A DNA stretch of 64,000 bases from Aphis gossypii (taxonomy: Eukaryota > Arthropoda > Insecta > Hemiptera > Aphididae). A program made the position numbers and the translations under genes. How positions within the stretch are numbered: the stretch's first letter is position 1; each line of letters opens with the position of its first letter. Shown here piece after piece: positions 44,231-58,500 of this stretch. The stretch is from the NCBI RefSeq assembly GCF_020184175.1, contig NC_065530.1:15105260-15169259 (forward strand). The letters are read 5' to 3'. The notes under the pieces are model-generated. The model was given only the letters and a program-made list of their open reading frames with translations, was not told the DNA's origin and searched no databases.

Positions 44231-46141
44231 TAAATACAAAATCAGAATCAAAAATAACGAACCGACAAACAAATCTCTTACGCGACTCTTCGTTTTTCTG
44301 TTTTCATTAACATTAATAACATTATTACGACTGTATCGCTGTATAAGTACAAAATAGGTTCACTGACACCGTCGTTCTAATAGTATATACCTACGTGATA
44401 TTAAGTTATGCGTTAAGATACCGTCCTTCGGATTTTGGATTTGACTGTGAGTGAAAAAGATTTAGGTCGATTGACGTGGGCGTGAGATCAGGCGATATAT
44501 ATTATAATATATCATTATATTATACATAACATTATTATGTATATGGATAGAATGAGTTTGAAAACGAGGTGGAGGCCGTCGTCTATTGCAAGCGCGCCAC
44601 CATGTATGTGTGCAGTGTATGTGATAAATCGTACATAACCAACTTACAGAGGTAAAAGTGGGTGCGGAGAAAGAAAAACGCGACCCCAAGGTTGTTTGTA
44701 TAGTTTGTGGATAATAACGTTATAATAATTTTTGAAAAGTGCGGCTTGTATTTTTAGTTTTTATACAATAATTACAACATCTTTCCAGTAAGTTTCTTAG
44801 AGAAATGCTGATAATATGAGTCACGCACGCATAATATTATTATTATCACGTGTCTATATGCGTTCACATCGTGTGTATTAGCCGCAGGTTATCTCACAAC
44901 GCGTTCGGAGGCCAAAGTAAAAACGAACAATTAATTATCGTCGTGGTGGAGGATTTTGAGGTGCGTCTGCAGAGAGTGCATGGCACAATGTGCCTATAGG
45001 TAATTGTTGATGTGTGTATGGATATTATATTCTTGTGGAATCAAAGAGTTTAATTTTATTGCATTGTAAAATATCAATAAATCATCATCTCGGTTTTTGT
45101 ATAAAACGTAGGTAATGCTATATATAGGTACACACGGCTAGAGATGAAAATATAATGTTTTACGTGAAATGGATGTACTCTTATCGAACTTTTAGACGAG
45201 TAGATATGACAGTGTATACAGTCGTTTGATATAATTTATGATTTCGTAGTTTCGTGCTTAATTTATTATTTGTCAAAAACGTATTTGTTGTGTAATTGTT
45301 TTTGGGCATTGACACGATATAATATGATATTTTTATACGTTCTCAGACTTAATTGCGTTTAGCACATCTTCCGGACTTTATCGATTTTTCATTAAACAAA
45401 TCGCATTAAAATATTTCATTTAAGTTTTCAAGTGGAACGAATTCGATAATCTGGTAGTTTACCGTGATTTGTTTTCATCTTTTTTATGATATAATTCACT
45501 CGTCATAAACGCGTAATTATTATTTACAATTTCACAAACCATGTTTACGTTTTACCTTAAGTCAAGCGACTGGCGAGTGACTTTGGAAAAAAATACAAAC
45601 ATTATGAATTTTACTAAGAAACCGCTACAAGTATTACGATTATATTTTTTTTTTTGGGGGGGGGGAGATCGATGGTGAAAAAACCGATGAAAGGAATGTA
45701 AGGAGGTATAAAGTATACTATATTACACTTGTTTCACACCAAAACGAGTATAAGGAAACCTCTAAATACCGGCCACTCTCGGTTTCTGATTTTTAGAGGT
45801 GTCCGTTGCAGGAGATATTTATAGTGTATATAATATACATTATGTCATTATATTATATTGTTCTTGTGTGTTAGAATACCTATACACTATTACAAAATAA
45901 TGATATTTATAATATATGGTTAACTGTTTATTTACTATATATTTGATTATACTCAAATAATAGCTATAGTGTATATTATGATAAAATTGCCTCTATCTTC
46001 GGTTTTTGTATTGTTGTCGCTATTATTTACGAACGCTTGCGGGTGCATAATATATGATAGGGTTTTCGACACTATGGCGTTAAAAAAAATCGCACACACA
46101 TCTATGAGCACACTTATTACAATACCATTACAAATAACAAT
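44231..46141. other. non-coding DNA
   Basis: No supported gene. It contains mixed AT-rich and slightly CpG-rich sequence and a poly-G run at 45656-45664. If the possible exon at 44001-44230 is real, this is intron. Confidence 0.45.
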
Positions 46142-46252
46142 ATGAGTGACGCGCAAAACGGGAATTACGAAACTTTGGGCGACACGCGTTTGACGGCCCG
46201 GCGGGATGTCAACGATTCGACACGCTTGATTGGCGCGGAACGTTGCGATTTC
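46142..46252 (+). CDS. possible small first coding exon
   Basis: ATG 46142 opens a CpG-rich frame of 37 codons beginning MSDAQNGNYETLGDTRLTAR, and a strong donor (TTTC followed by GTATGT) follows at 46253. Codon choice is unlike the surrounding AT-rich DNA. Read through, the frame stops after 57 codons. Splicing to the exon at 51681 would put the CRAL-TRIO ATG out of frame, so it would belong to another transcript or be untranslated. Speculative. Confidence 0.25.
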
Positions 46253-49200
46253 GTATGTGTTGGTCGGTCTGTTAGGGTGCGACGGAATAAAAAATTGCGA
46301 AAATCTGATTGAACAATTACGACAGACGGGCTACGATTATTAATCGTTATTGTTATTGGCGATTTTCGTCGCGGTTGCAGCTGTTTTAGAACAAAGAATG
46401 TCTATACGCATTACGTGATGTACACTGTGCAGCAGCAGAATCGTCCGAGTTGCATTCCGTCGCAACACCGCGAATCCGTATATAAGGCGGACTCTGCGGA
46501 CGACCTGCCGTACAATATGATTTTTATATTATGCAAAAATATTATGTGCAGTACGGCCCATTTAAAATCGAGTTATCCCCCATTTTGGACATTTGCCGCA
46601 ATAGTCGGACAAATTTTGAAGGGGCATTCCCGAAAACATCGGCTTCGTAATCGCGTATCGTTTACGGTCAGAGGCGTAGGTACCGTGGTATTCTAATGTC
46701 TATATAATATCGGTAAGGTACTTCTTATCGGTACGGTTTGGATCGCATTTCGGGCAAATTAAATTGGTCGTTTCCGTGTTGCAACGTGTTCCTGCAGGTT
46801 ATGCCCCGATTTGGCTCTTGCGGGAGAATAATAACCGACATTTTTACGAGTCTTGACATAACTATTACTTCGCCCTGCAGCTGCGTAGTCACGTTTTCCC
46901 GTCCGGCCGTACGTCTTTGGCCATATATATAATATCGTACCTATATAATATAATACACTCTGTTACAACGCCGAACAACTTTTTTACTCGCCATTATTGT
47001 TATTATCATTATTATCACATCGACAATGTTATAATATTGCATCACACGACGACGGACTATGCGCGTGTCCGTTTTCGGCGTTCCGACGCGTCCGGTGCCG
47101 CCGCCGCCCACCGGCCCGGAACAACCGGTTTTACGTACTCGGTTATGCAATCTCTCCAGAGTTCACCGTCGCTTTCGTTTCGACGTATTTTTTACCGCCC
47201 ATCAATTTAACGCGTTGTTAAAACCAAATGTCCGTACGCATGCGTATTTGTTTTTCCTGAATTCGTCCTGCGCTCGAGTATGTCGACGGGGGAATAAAAC
47301 CTTTCTGGAGGATGTCCAGTAAAATAAATTCCATTCTGTACTTATATCACGTTATGCCCTTGGTGTAGAGACTATATTTTTCCGAGCGTTCGCGTGTCGC
47401 GAACATCCGATTTTTTATATGCTTTGAAATAAGGAAATCCCAATAGAATTGCGTATAATAATGTGTTTATCGTTATGACATTATGATGATTATTTAACCT
47501 ATTGGAACAGCAATATCAGAGTGTTAACAAAATCGAATGTGAATAGGTTTGTTGGTAGTAGAACATAATTTTTACCAAAAACCGTGTTAAAAATGTATAT
47601 TGAGTACCTATCTATTATCGGATAATAAATGTATTTACCAAAAACAAATCAGTGACTGCAAAAATTCTGGCCGTCTCCAACCTCCTCAATCACGCCTCTC
47701 ACCACAAATTTGTGCATATAGGTATACTATAGTGCTTACTTGTCGTATTATTGTTACATATTGTTTTTCATGTCCAAGAATTTCCGGTTTTTTTCTTAAC
47801 ATTCACATTGGGCGCACCGGCAGAACGTAATATTGGTGCCTACCTACATAATAACGTTATCGTTATATTATTGTCGTCGCGGAATTAGTGAAAGTACGTT
47901 GCCGATTATGTAACGATTATATTTTTTCAACGACTATAATGGTACCCGCTGTGTGACACGTAACCTGGGACGACCGCTATCCGTTTATCTTTGTTGAGGT
48001 TTTCCGTTTCGCGCTTTCCAATGTGAATATATACGACGTGGTTAGAGATTTTCCGCTAACGATTTTCGACGATCTCTGCTTTGTCGATCATGCCGTTCCG
48101 GAAACAGACGACTCGCGGACCTCGCCACGATACGACACGCTACAGTGTGAATAACGTAATAGACTAGTACAAGACACGCCAACGCCAGGAATATTCATAA
48201 GCAAATGGGAGGCATTAACTAGAACTAAACAATTTTTGTTTTCACTTATTTAATTAGTTGGTTTTCTATCTAGTATTAGCTTGCTTAATTAATTGTTGAA
48301 ATAACTTGGCTTTTTTACATTTAATTTAAAAACAACCCTTTGAGCTAAAGTTGAAAACTGTATTTTTTTTTTTTTTTTCTAAACGATTTTTATACGTTAG
48401 TTATGCTGTACACGCGATCGTTAATACAAAAGTAATATAATACTACAATATCTTATGTTTCTTGATAATATAATATTAAGTATACGTCATATTATACAGA
48501 TGGACATAAAATAATCTTATTATGAGATCGGCGCACTTGTTAAAAAAAAATATATTAACTTATTTTAAACTGAGATAATATTTTCACCATATTAATTTTA
48601 AAATATATAGTGAGTTAATAATATTATTTTCTAATTTAACGATCTTGGGTTCATTTAATTTAAAACAACTCACGTGTTACTATATTATATATTGTTGACC
48701 AAAAGACTTTTATTGACAACGACCGTGAAATTTTCAGTAACCTATCGAATGTGTATACACATTTACGTATAAATGATATCATAATTTTGTTCGACGAAAA
48801 GGGCGAATTCGGGGCCAATCGCGACCGTCATATATTGTAGAGTAACAATAAACACAGGAAGGCGACGAAGGTCTCACATCTCAAATTCTGTGACAGATCG
48901 TCAGACGCGTGATGAATGCACAATGTCATGTTTGTTAACGAAATAAATTCCGTACTTATTTATAAATAGCACTTAAGTGATTATTGATGATCATTTACGG
49001 GGGTAATGGTAAAAATAGTAAATAGATTGTCAACATTTTTGTATGGAAGAAAAATAAATTATCTTTAATACATTCAAACTGTTCAAATCACTATTGTATC
49101 TTTTACAATAATGAAATCAAATGTTTTATAACTATATCTAGGTTATTGAATGTTTTTATAATGACTTGGAGGTGCCTTCTATATACTTTCATTTTTATAA

Positions 49201-51680
49201 TCTGAATCTAATATTGATGAAAACGTCGACGCAAAATTAATAATATAAAAACACATAAATATTCTGAAATAGAAAAATATTCTGAAAATGTATATATTTT
49301 GTTCAAAAACAATATTATACTATTCTTTTGTTAGAGTCAACTTTTTCTACGTTGATGATAAATTATAATAATATATTATATTAGTCGTTTATTATCTATA
49401 TATTTATTGTTTTGACTATATTATTCTATAATGCATACCTACCTAGTAATTGATATTATAATAATTTATAATATTGTTGTTAAAGTTCTGTTAGATAATA
49501 TATCTAATATATGTTATATTATATACACGTATATTCTTTGAAAACTCCGGAGCAAATGTTTTGAATGTTTTTTATTTTATTTTAATAAACGACCCGTTAG
49601 TAGTTGACTGAAATTGACACACCGCTTATATGGCATTATATGACGTGTTTATAAAGGCACTGTGTTGTCCATTCGCACATATTACTGTATTATCATTATA
49701 ATATTTTGTTCCACGATATCATTAATGAAAGTTGATTTTTTCATCAAAAGAGATCGGCTACAACAGACGATTTTTTATTAATTATAAATACAATATTACG
49801 ATGCATATTATATATAATATAATATATAATAATATGCAATCACACATATTATTATATCCGCGAAATAACGCGTCGCCTAAAAATATATATATACATATAT
49901 ATATGTATGTATGTATGTATCGCAATATAATATTTATATATTATGCACATGACGTTATTGTCAGTGATAATATTATTATTATTATCACCACCGTAGCGAC
50001 GGCTGATCGCGTTTTTTACCGTCGTAAAACACTATTACGCGGTCACCGCTATACAGCTAAACCGGTGTGTGTTGCGCAATCGCTTTGTGATGGGATAATC
50101 CTTCCGGGCCAGGAAGTGAATCGCGGTGGCGGTGGCGATCGGCGTTTGCACATATAGGTGTACGTATTCTACGTATATACATGCATTGACTTCCATGTAT
50201 AACGTGTAGACAAGTACACCGTGTATACTAACACGGGGTAAAATATATATATATTATATATACCTATTATGGCGCCGTGAACCAGAGCCAACGCGTTTCT
50301 GGACATAATATTATATTGTATTATACATTTATACCGTTACGTCCGTCGTGCACTCGTATTTTATGTTTGCGTAATGTCTACATCAATGTCGGTTGAAAAA
50401 CTCTTTTTTTTTTTTTTACCAGAAAACTATAGTTTACGATTTGTAGTGGACGTCTATTATGGTAGGTACCAAAGGCGAGTCATGTGCCCATGTGAAAAGT
50501 GTCACCGCTAAACAGTGCAAAGTTTCAGTCGGCGTAATGGTATTGTTCTATTCGATCATGAGACGCTTTTCTATAAACTCGTTGATATAATACCTCTTTT
50601 TCTTCACGTTTGCGGTTTATCGTTCTTCGCCACTGGCTTAACAGCGCTCCTATTCTTATAGGTCCCGCAAACAAGTCATTTCACTGTTCACTGCAATTAA
50701 ACGATCCGTTAGTTGATTATATAACACAACCCATATATAGTCTGTAACTATAATATATTTTTAGCACATCGGTCACATTTAAATACAATGACAATAATCT
50801 AAGGTAAATATAGTTCACAGGACTCAGCTGTGTGTTTAAATCAAATTTCGCGTCGTTGACGAAAGTATCTATCGTTGTCCGTTTGGATTCGTGATGTATA
50901 TCATAATTTATAATCCTCTGAACCTCGCGCGTCATTTAAAAATCTAATCCTGCAAATTTGACTCGTAATAATCGTCCATCCGGGTGGTCAGGAGTTGGCG
51001 TATATTATATTCTACATAAATGCTACAAAAATCGATACCGGTAAACCCGTTCACGTACCCATACGAGTATTACACGTTTAATATTGCGTAATGTAATAGG
51101 TATATATTATATACTATATACTATAACTGCTTCCACCAGCTGTTTTTTTTTCCATATAATATTATGCGTTACGGACTACGGAGTCGGCAAAGTTTACATA
51201 AACATCATAATTTATTATAATTTTCGTTTCCTCGAACGTCTGCAGAATAATATACGAGTAATCTAAATAGTATATATAAGCCGTGTAGTCGCTAGTTATA
51301 GCAGACATTTGTTTTTAGGTGGAAGTTGAAATTAGAAATCAAATAGGCAACGCGTCACACTATATTTTCAATCTTGACTTCCACATTAATCCGTAAACAT
51401 AATCCGTTATACGATTTTAATACAATTATTTCAGCTTGCATTGAGATGAAATAGGTGTTTAAAAAGTCCTAGTAAATACATTTCAAAATTAGTATAAGTT
51501 AACTAACAGTTTGAAGTAGTTTGTTTACGATACTTAATAAAAGGAATTTAAAAATGCATTTTGCGAACGGCCTTAAAATATGTCTGTTCATATTTGTTTT
51601 GATATTTTCTGTATTTTAATAATTTATGAATATTTTTTAGTTGTTTATTGGTCTTTTAAAATATAATGATTTGATTTTAG
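46253..51680. other. long non-coding stretch with CpG-rich patches
   Basis: CpG-rich patches at about 46300-46920, 47040-47330, 47940-48150 and 50000-50155 stand out from AT-rich DNA. Short open frames there (46415, 46738, 46917-47322, 49732) overlap on both strands, as expected from GC content, and none shows a domain. It may be first-intron and regulatory DNA of the CRAL-TRIO gene. A repeated TATGTATGTATG-type tract lies near 49895-49920. Confidence 0.45.
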
Positions 51681-54349
51681 GTCTATAATAATAGGCACCT
51701 ATCAGGACGAGCGCTGCGGCCATATCTGACAAGTACAGTCTTTCGGTCGCAGGATAAGCACATAAACATATCAAGATGGGTAAGGGTTACGATAGCGACG
51801 AAAATACCGTAGAAGAATGTCCACTGGCCGACGGACTGCGATTAGTGGCCAAACAGGAGTTGCGCGAGGATGATGTTATCAGGACACATTCGTTGCGAGC
51901 AATGCGCAACTGGATCAGGAAACACCCGGACATCGTTAACTGTCGCACAGGTAATAACGAAAAAACTTGCCAACACTCTACATAGTAAAAACCGTCAATG
52001 AATATTTTAGAAACAATTCATCAAATTTTTAAGGTCATCAAAATATTATATACCCACTTATATGTTTAAAAAAATAAAAAACAGATTAAGTTCGTCCAAT
52101 GGCTGTCATCAGAAAACTACTAATTTTTTTGTAAAAAATACTTTTTGACTTCATTTTTATTAGTTTATTTCAAACGTAACGAAAGATTTTAATATGTATA
52201 ATAACAACATGATATGATGTGTTCACAGTACACACAAATAAACATATTAGTACCTATATAACAATTATAATAATATATAATTGGTAATTGTAAAAATGTA
52301 AACAAGTCATCACTTGTATTGTTCTGTTACAATAGTTTTTAACTGTTTAAATACATTTTTAATATTTTAAAAAGCCAGTAAAAAGTAGTTACAGTTGCGG
52401 AAGAAATGTTATTGGAATAAGTGTTAGAAAAATTCAAAATATTTGTAACAATATAATATTTTACTGATTGGTCGATGAACACAATACCTGCAATCGTTGA
52501 TAATTGATAACACTTTAATTGAGCCCCTTTATTAATTTTCTGTTTTTTTTTCATTTTTCAGATGCACCGTTCCTGTTACGATTTTTAAGAACGAAAAAAT
52601 TCAGCGTTCCCATGGCACAAGACATGCTGGAACGGTACTTGGTCATCAGACAACTGTATCCACAGTGGTTCTCCAAACTGGATGTCGACGACCCGGTCAT
52701 ATCCGACATATTAGACAGCGGGTGAGTGACCCTGAGTTGGTTCGTCAATCCACTCGCTTTTACACTGTTAGGTTCTAAGTTTATTAAAAATATATTTTTA
52801 TTAAATGTCAGCCTTAAAGGTCACACACACGTCACACACACACAAATATTGAAACTCGCACATCGTAACTTATACTTATCACTGGACCACGCTCTGTAAA
52901 TTAAACGCATATTATTATGTATTATTATTGACAGATACCTGGTACCGTTGCCGGGCCGAGATGAATTTGGCAGGTGTGTAATGTTCTCGTGTGCCGGCCG
53001 TTTCGATCCATACAAGTACACGTCAGCGGATATGGCCCGTGTGCACGCGCTTATCGGCGAGAGCCTTATGGACGACCCCGAAAACCAGATCAAAGGTCGG
53101 TGTACACATTGAGCATTGAAGATCATCTGCGGTTTCCTTTCGTTATAAATAATTGTATTAACACAGATTATTTTCTCTCACAGGGTACAGTTATGTCAAC
53201 GACGAGTCCGGATTGCTGATGGGACACATGACGCTGTGGTCGTTTTCAGATCTAAAACGCATCATACGGTGTTTGCAAGTACGCGTTTATTACATTTTCA
53301 TATTACTCAATAATACCAGCGAATAATACTAATAATAATAGTTCGATTTACCAAACTCAAATTGATCTATTTATTCATTTTTTTTTTATTATTATTCTTT
53401 TAGAGTTCAACGCCAATGAGACACAAGTCCACGTACTTCATAAACGTCCCTAATTTCGCAGACAAGTTTTTCACGGCCACGGTTTCATTTTTAAACTCCA
53501 AACTCAAGAGCCGAGTAAAGGTATGTCTACCTATATTTATTACGAAACCTACACCTATGTATTCGATAGTACCTATTTGCAATCTGAAATTGTCACGATT
53601 TAATTACTAATCAGAGCCGTAGACATACTAAACACGGATTGGGTGGTAAGGGGCTAAAACCCCTTCCCCATTTACGACATAGAAAATATACTATCGCCGA
53701 AATACAATTACAAAAAAATTTTAAAATATAATGATACCTATTTATGTTTCTTTTTTGATTTACACAATGTGATCACTAATTTTAATTAATTCTAAAGACA
53801 GTATATTTAATTAATTATATATACTATAATGTTACTAATCATGTGTGTTTTGTTATTTTCAGTTCTTCAGCGGTCAAAAAGACATACAGAAATTCATCGA
53901 CCCCAAATATCTACCAAAAGAGTACGGTGGTGAAATACCTTTGGCCACAATGATAGGTTTGTAACGTTTTGCATAAACGAATTAACGCAGAGATGATTAT
54001 AAAATGTTACTGTGTTTTTATTGTCTCGATTTCAACACTCCCGACATTATGTTGTGTCTGTTAATTCATTTTAAACACAATCCTATTTAAATTACAATAT
54101 TGATAATATACTATACGTCTATATTATTATATTATGTTTAATAACTTTTATGCTGTCACTAATTAGTTTTGTTTTGTTTTCGTTTTTTATATAGTTGAAT
54201 TGAAGAAGAAACTCAGAGCCAAACGTGAAATGTTAATGGCTCTAGACGACATGAAAATTAACATTAATGGAAAAGGAAAAATAATTAGTGAATTCGACGA
54301 CATGCAAAAAGAACTAACCGGATCATTCAGGAAATTGGAAGTCGATTGA
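51681..54349 (+). CDS. CRAL-TRIO lipid-binding protein (alpha-tocopherol transfer protein / clavesin type)
   Basis: The coding exons are 51776-51950, 52562-52721, 52935-53095, 53184-53278, 53404-53520, 53863-53956 and 54195-54349, all with GT/AG junctions and joining in frame to about 318 residues. The first exon begins after an acceptor (GATTTTAG) at 51680, leaving 95 nt of leader before ATG 51776. The N-terminal CRAL-TRIO helix region (about 30-110) has AMRNWIRKHPDI and APFLLRFLRTKKFSVPMAQD. The lipid pocket domain (about 115-270) has MTLWSFSDLKRIIRCLQ, STYFINVPNFADKFF, a basic SKLKSRVK and the hallmark YLPKEYGGEIP. The C-terminal tail (267-318) is charged and helical. The family is cytosolic and moves hydrophobic ligands such as tocopherol or phosphoinositides between membranes; the ligand here is unknown. 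The gene converges on the megalin-like gene, 683 bp away. Confidence 0.93.
51951..52561 (+). other. intron 1 of the CRAL-TRIO gene
   Basis: GTAATA at the start and TTTTTCAG at the end. AT-rich; nothing else recognised in it. Confidence 0.85.
53521..53862 (+). other. intron of the CRAL-TRIO gene
   Basis: GTATGT to TTTTCAG. A short GC-richer piece at about 53612-53690 (AAGGGGCTAAAACCCCTTCC is a small hairpin) may be a MITE remnant. Confidence 0.75.
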
Positions 54350-54471
54350 TGTGTATTTTTATTAATTTTAATTTTTTATTTTATTGTTACCATAATATTA
54401 TTGTATGTCCATTACCACCATTCGTGAAGATTTTATTTGTTTTATAATTTTTAGTAATATAATTTTCTTTT

Positions 54472-54477
54472 AATAAA
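54472..54477 (+). terminator. polyadenylation signal of the CRAL-TRIO gene
   Basis: AATAAA lies 123 bp after the stop codon, in AT-rich 3' sequence. Confidence 0.65.
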
Positions 54478-55032
54478 GAACCATTATAGGAATATCAACA
54501 AATTTCATAAAATTTTATTGTCTTAATTTTGCTGTTAAATTACACATTTTGTCACTAGTAGTAATTAAAAAAAATGTACATAAACAAAAATATATAGTAA
54601 TTTAAATATTATAATACACTTAACAAAAATATTATTCTTTAAAGTATGATATATAATCGATATCACAAGTTCAAACGATTAACGCGTTTTGGTCATGGTG
54701 TAAACAAAAATAATGCTTATGTTTTTTTTTATAATTATTATATACTTACACCATGGTATTGGTCAGTCGCTACTAGTAAAACAAAAACTAGAAGTAAAAC
54801 AAAGACGATGTTAAACACTGGCAAACATGAAAATATTATACAAAAAAAAATATATATAATAATAATAATAAAAATAATAAAATAAACTTATCAAAACAAT
54901 ACGTTTAACTTTCGTATCATTTTAGGGGATTCAAAGTTGAATAAATTAATACACGCACCAGATAGGTTCTTCCGTCCGGGGAGAGGGAGGGGTAATTAAA
55001 TTGCGTTTTTCAAATTATATACTATTGTATTC
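54478..55032. other. convergent intergenic region
   Basis: 3' flanks of the CRAL-TRIO (+) and megalin-like (-) genes. It includes an A-rich run at 54835-54885. The frame at 54646-54885 is not coding. Confidence 0.55.
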
Positions 55033-55512
55033 TTAGTCGTCGGTTTCTTCAACTAACATCTGAGTGTCTTTTCCTGTGTCCGTTGTAGCCGGTTCTAATT
55101 CTCTGTGTCTCCTCTGTATTTGGGGCGACGCTTTCTGTATAATACTGGACGGCGCTAGTATGGCTGAAGCAGGCTCTTGTACTAGACCCTTGGTCTTGGT
55201 AACGTCCAAAGGCACCTCGTATATGCCACTACCGGCATCGGATTCCATATTGCCGAGGGCATCGTACATCGGGTTGCTGAAGTCACGATTCTTGCCACTT
55301 ATGTCTGTCATGTTGTACTCTACGTCCAATGGCTCCTATAAACACAGCAGCGTTAAAACCAAATTACAATTTTACCTTTTCTCTTAGTTTTCTCATTTAC
55401 CCCTCCTCCAGGACCGTTGTTGAATGCATTGGGACCGAACTCGACATTCGTCCCTTGTCTAAAGGACACGCTTTGAGAGTTGGTCAAGCTTCCAAGTACT
55501 GCTCCTTTACCA
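55033..55512 (-). other. cytoplasmic tail of the megalin-like receptor
   Basis: Two exons encode the tail after the membrane span. One has SVSFRQGTNVEFGPNAFNNG. The last has DFSNPMYDALGNM, an NPxY sorting motif for clathrin adaptors and PTB-domain proteins such as Dab2. Only one canonical NPxY is present; vertebrate megalin has more. The tail ends in an acidic MLVEETDD. Confidence 0.85.
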
Positions 55513-58500
55513 CTGCAACGAAAACAATAACATAAATAGTTGTTTATCGTTAGTAAGTACTCATAAAAAATTATACATACAATGGTCTCTTGCGAATGAA
55601 AATGAAAATCGCACCAGCGACTAACAGTAACAAAAGTCCAGTCAATGGAATGATAAGCATGGAACTGAAAATACCCTGTCGTCTGATCCGTTTCGAAGTG
55701 ATGTCACATACACGACCGCTAAAATCAGGTTGACACAAACAATTGAGTTCGCCATCCTCCCCTTCTTCGGTACAAATACCACCATTTAGACAGCGACAAA
55801 TTCGCGGTGCTGGTTTTGGCGGTTCTTCGGCTGCAATTGATAAAGCATAGTTTTAGTTTTAAAATTCACTTATTACCTATATCACATTCGTGTAGGTCTA
55901 AAACATATAAATTATAATTACCAGCGTCGCAAATTTTTTCACTAACGCCTTGCTGTACATGAGTATGGTCTGGACATGCGCAATATACGCCCGCAGGTAC
56001 CAATAGGCATAAATGTGAACATCCGGCCGATTGGCACATGTTTGGCATTGTATAATTATATCTTTGCCGATGGTAAACTAAAGTAAATGGATAATTTTAT
56101 GAATTAATTGATTAATAGGAAAAAACACGGTTTCTGAGAGTAACCAACCTTTAACGCCGGTTGGATTAACCAAGTCCTTGGCAATGGTGACTGGGACTCC
56201 ACGACCGAACTTATCTTGTTTCATCAACTCGCCGGTTTCTCTAGATAGCCAATACAGTTGGTTTTCAAACAGATCCAGCGATATAGGGTGATGCAAATGT
56301 TCTGTACATAAAACGATAAGCATGATAAATAACTAACAAATTTCCAACAACTTTACGTGTAAATCGACACTCACCTCCACGTATCACAACAACTCTGTTC
56401 TTTTGGTCGTATTTAATTGACTCGATGACATTGAGTTTAGTATCCACCCAATACAAGGAATGGTCCATAGCCGTATCAACGGTTAATCCTGTCGGGTAGT
56501 GCAATCTGGTGGTGACCAATGGCGTTCTTCTAGACCCATCCATCCACGACATTTCAATTTTTGGGGTTTCTCCTACGTCCGCCCAGAACATTTTACCCAT
56601 TTCGGGATCCAAAACCAAAGAGGAAGGTGTTTCCAATCCTGCAGAAAATAAACAGATGTTTAGTTGTATAATGTAACTAAATTTTATTTAAATAACTGTA
56701 TGGATCTATCCTTCACATATTATATATACGTACCACTGTTAATAATTGACCTTTGATATCTTCCGTCTTGTTTAGAAACCATAATTCCACCCGCTGGTTT
56801 ATCCTCTTTCGATAGGTCGACCTCAGCCCAATAGAGGTTGTCACCCATCCAGTCTATGGCTACCGCCACAGGCTTAAACGGTCCTTTCACCATGTCCAGA
56901 TCTTGAGGGTATCCCACTTTCACTTGTCCACTCTTGGCGTCCACCATGTACGAACGTTTTATCGAATGATCGTACGAATCGGCCCAATAAAGTATTTCAG
57001 TTTTGGGATCGTAATCAATAGCTCGTATACGTTTTTCATTGCCGAGGATCGACAAATGTTTCCTCTCGTTGGATTCGTAACCACGTAATTCAGGACCATT
57101 AGTGTATACTATAGTCAATTTCGGATCTACGGCTTTGCACACGCCGCTAAACAAATCGCTCAATACAAAACCTTCGCGACACGAACAAATGAACGAGCCA
57201 TTTATGTTTGTACAGTCTTGAGAACAATGGTGAAGTCCCAATTCACATTCGTTCAAATCTATAATGGTATTAAGACATTTATATTACTTGTATAAACACA
57301 GAGATTTTTTTATGTTGCATAACTGCTGTTCAAACTTACCTTCACATTTTTTACTGTTTTCTCCAATCTCGTATCCCGCATAACAAGCGCAGCTAAATCC
57401 TTTGCCCGACGTAACGTTTAAGCAGTAGTGTTCACAACCACCTTTTGTAGATTCTAAGCACGTACCTGAATAGTCTGAAACGATAAAACACCAAACGTCA
57501 CAAAACTGATCACAGTCGTACAGCATTTATTAACTTACGGCATCCTTTTTCATCTGATAGATCTTCGCAATCATACTGGAGGTTACACAATTTTGACTTG
57601 TTGACACATTCGCGATTTGCACATGTGAACTCTGTGTAATGATCACACTGTCTAATGTTGTGCATCATACCGCAAACGCTCAGGTCATTTTCGTCAGAAC
57701 CGTCTCCACAATTGTCCACGCCGTCACAACGCTGGTACATCGGGATACAGTGTTTGTTATCACAAGAGAAACGGTTGTCGAGGGTACAACTCATATTGGC
57801 TGTAAAAAAAAATATATTATTGGTGATAGGTGCTCATGAATTATAATATCATATTTTGTTATAAATCCAAAAAAAAACTCACAACAAAGTTCAGATGCTT
57901 CGTCAGAACCATCACCGCAATCGTCTTCCCCATCACAGATCTCAGAATTGAAAACACACAGCTTAGTGGTCTTACACTCAAACTTGTTCTTAGGACAGTA
58001 CCGACCGTCGGGGTACCTGGGCGGACAACCTATCTCATCACTGAAGTCCCGACAGTCCCTGTCACCGTCGCATCGGAAGTAAGACGCGATACAATGTCCA
58101 CTCTTACACTGGAATGTACCATTCTTGCACTGGAATCCACCACAGTTGAGTTCGTCTGAGTTGTCTCCGCAATCATCGTCATGGTCACATCTCCATTGGC
58201 CCGGTATACATTTTCCGTTGGAACACTGGAATTCAGACTCGGAACACTGTCGATATAGTCCTTTGCACAAGTCTTCCGACTCGTCTGAATTGTCACCGCA
58301 GTCGTTTTCGAAGTCACACAACCATCTCTTTGGTATACATCTATTATTTTTACACTGGAAGTCCGTCGCAGCTTGACATTTCGGACAGTTCTCTGGAAGC
58401 TCGTCCGAACCGTCGCGGCAATCATCCTTGCCGTCACAGAACAACCACTTCGGTATGCACCGGTAATTGGTCTTTCCTGGACATCTCTGCCATCCGGTCG

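Noticed and set aside
46415..47322. Several open frames of 64-97 codons in CpG-rich DNA
   Set aside because: Overlapping in up to three frames with an antisense partner; expected from GC content, no domain found.
49732..50157. 141-codon open frame
   Set aside because: No ATG at its start; the first half is translated TA/TG microsatellite and the second half lacks any motif.
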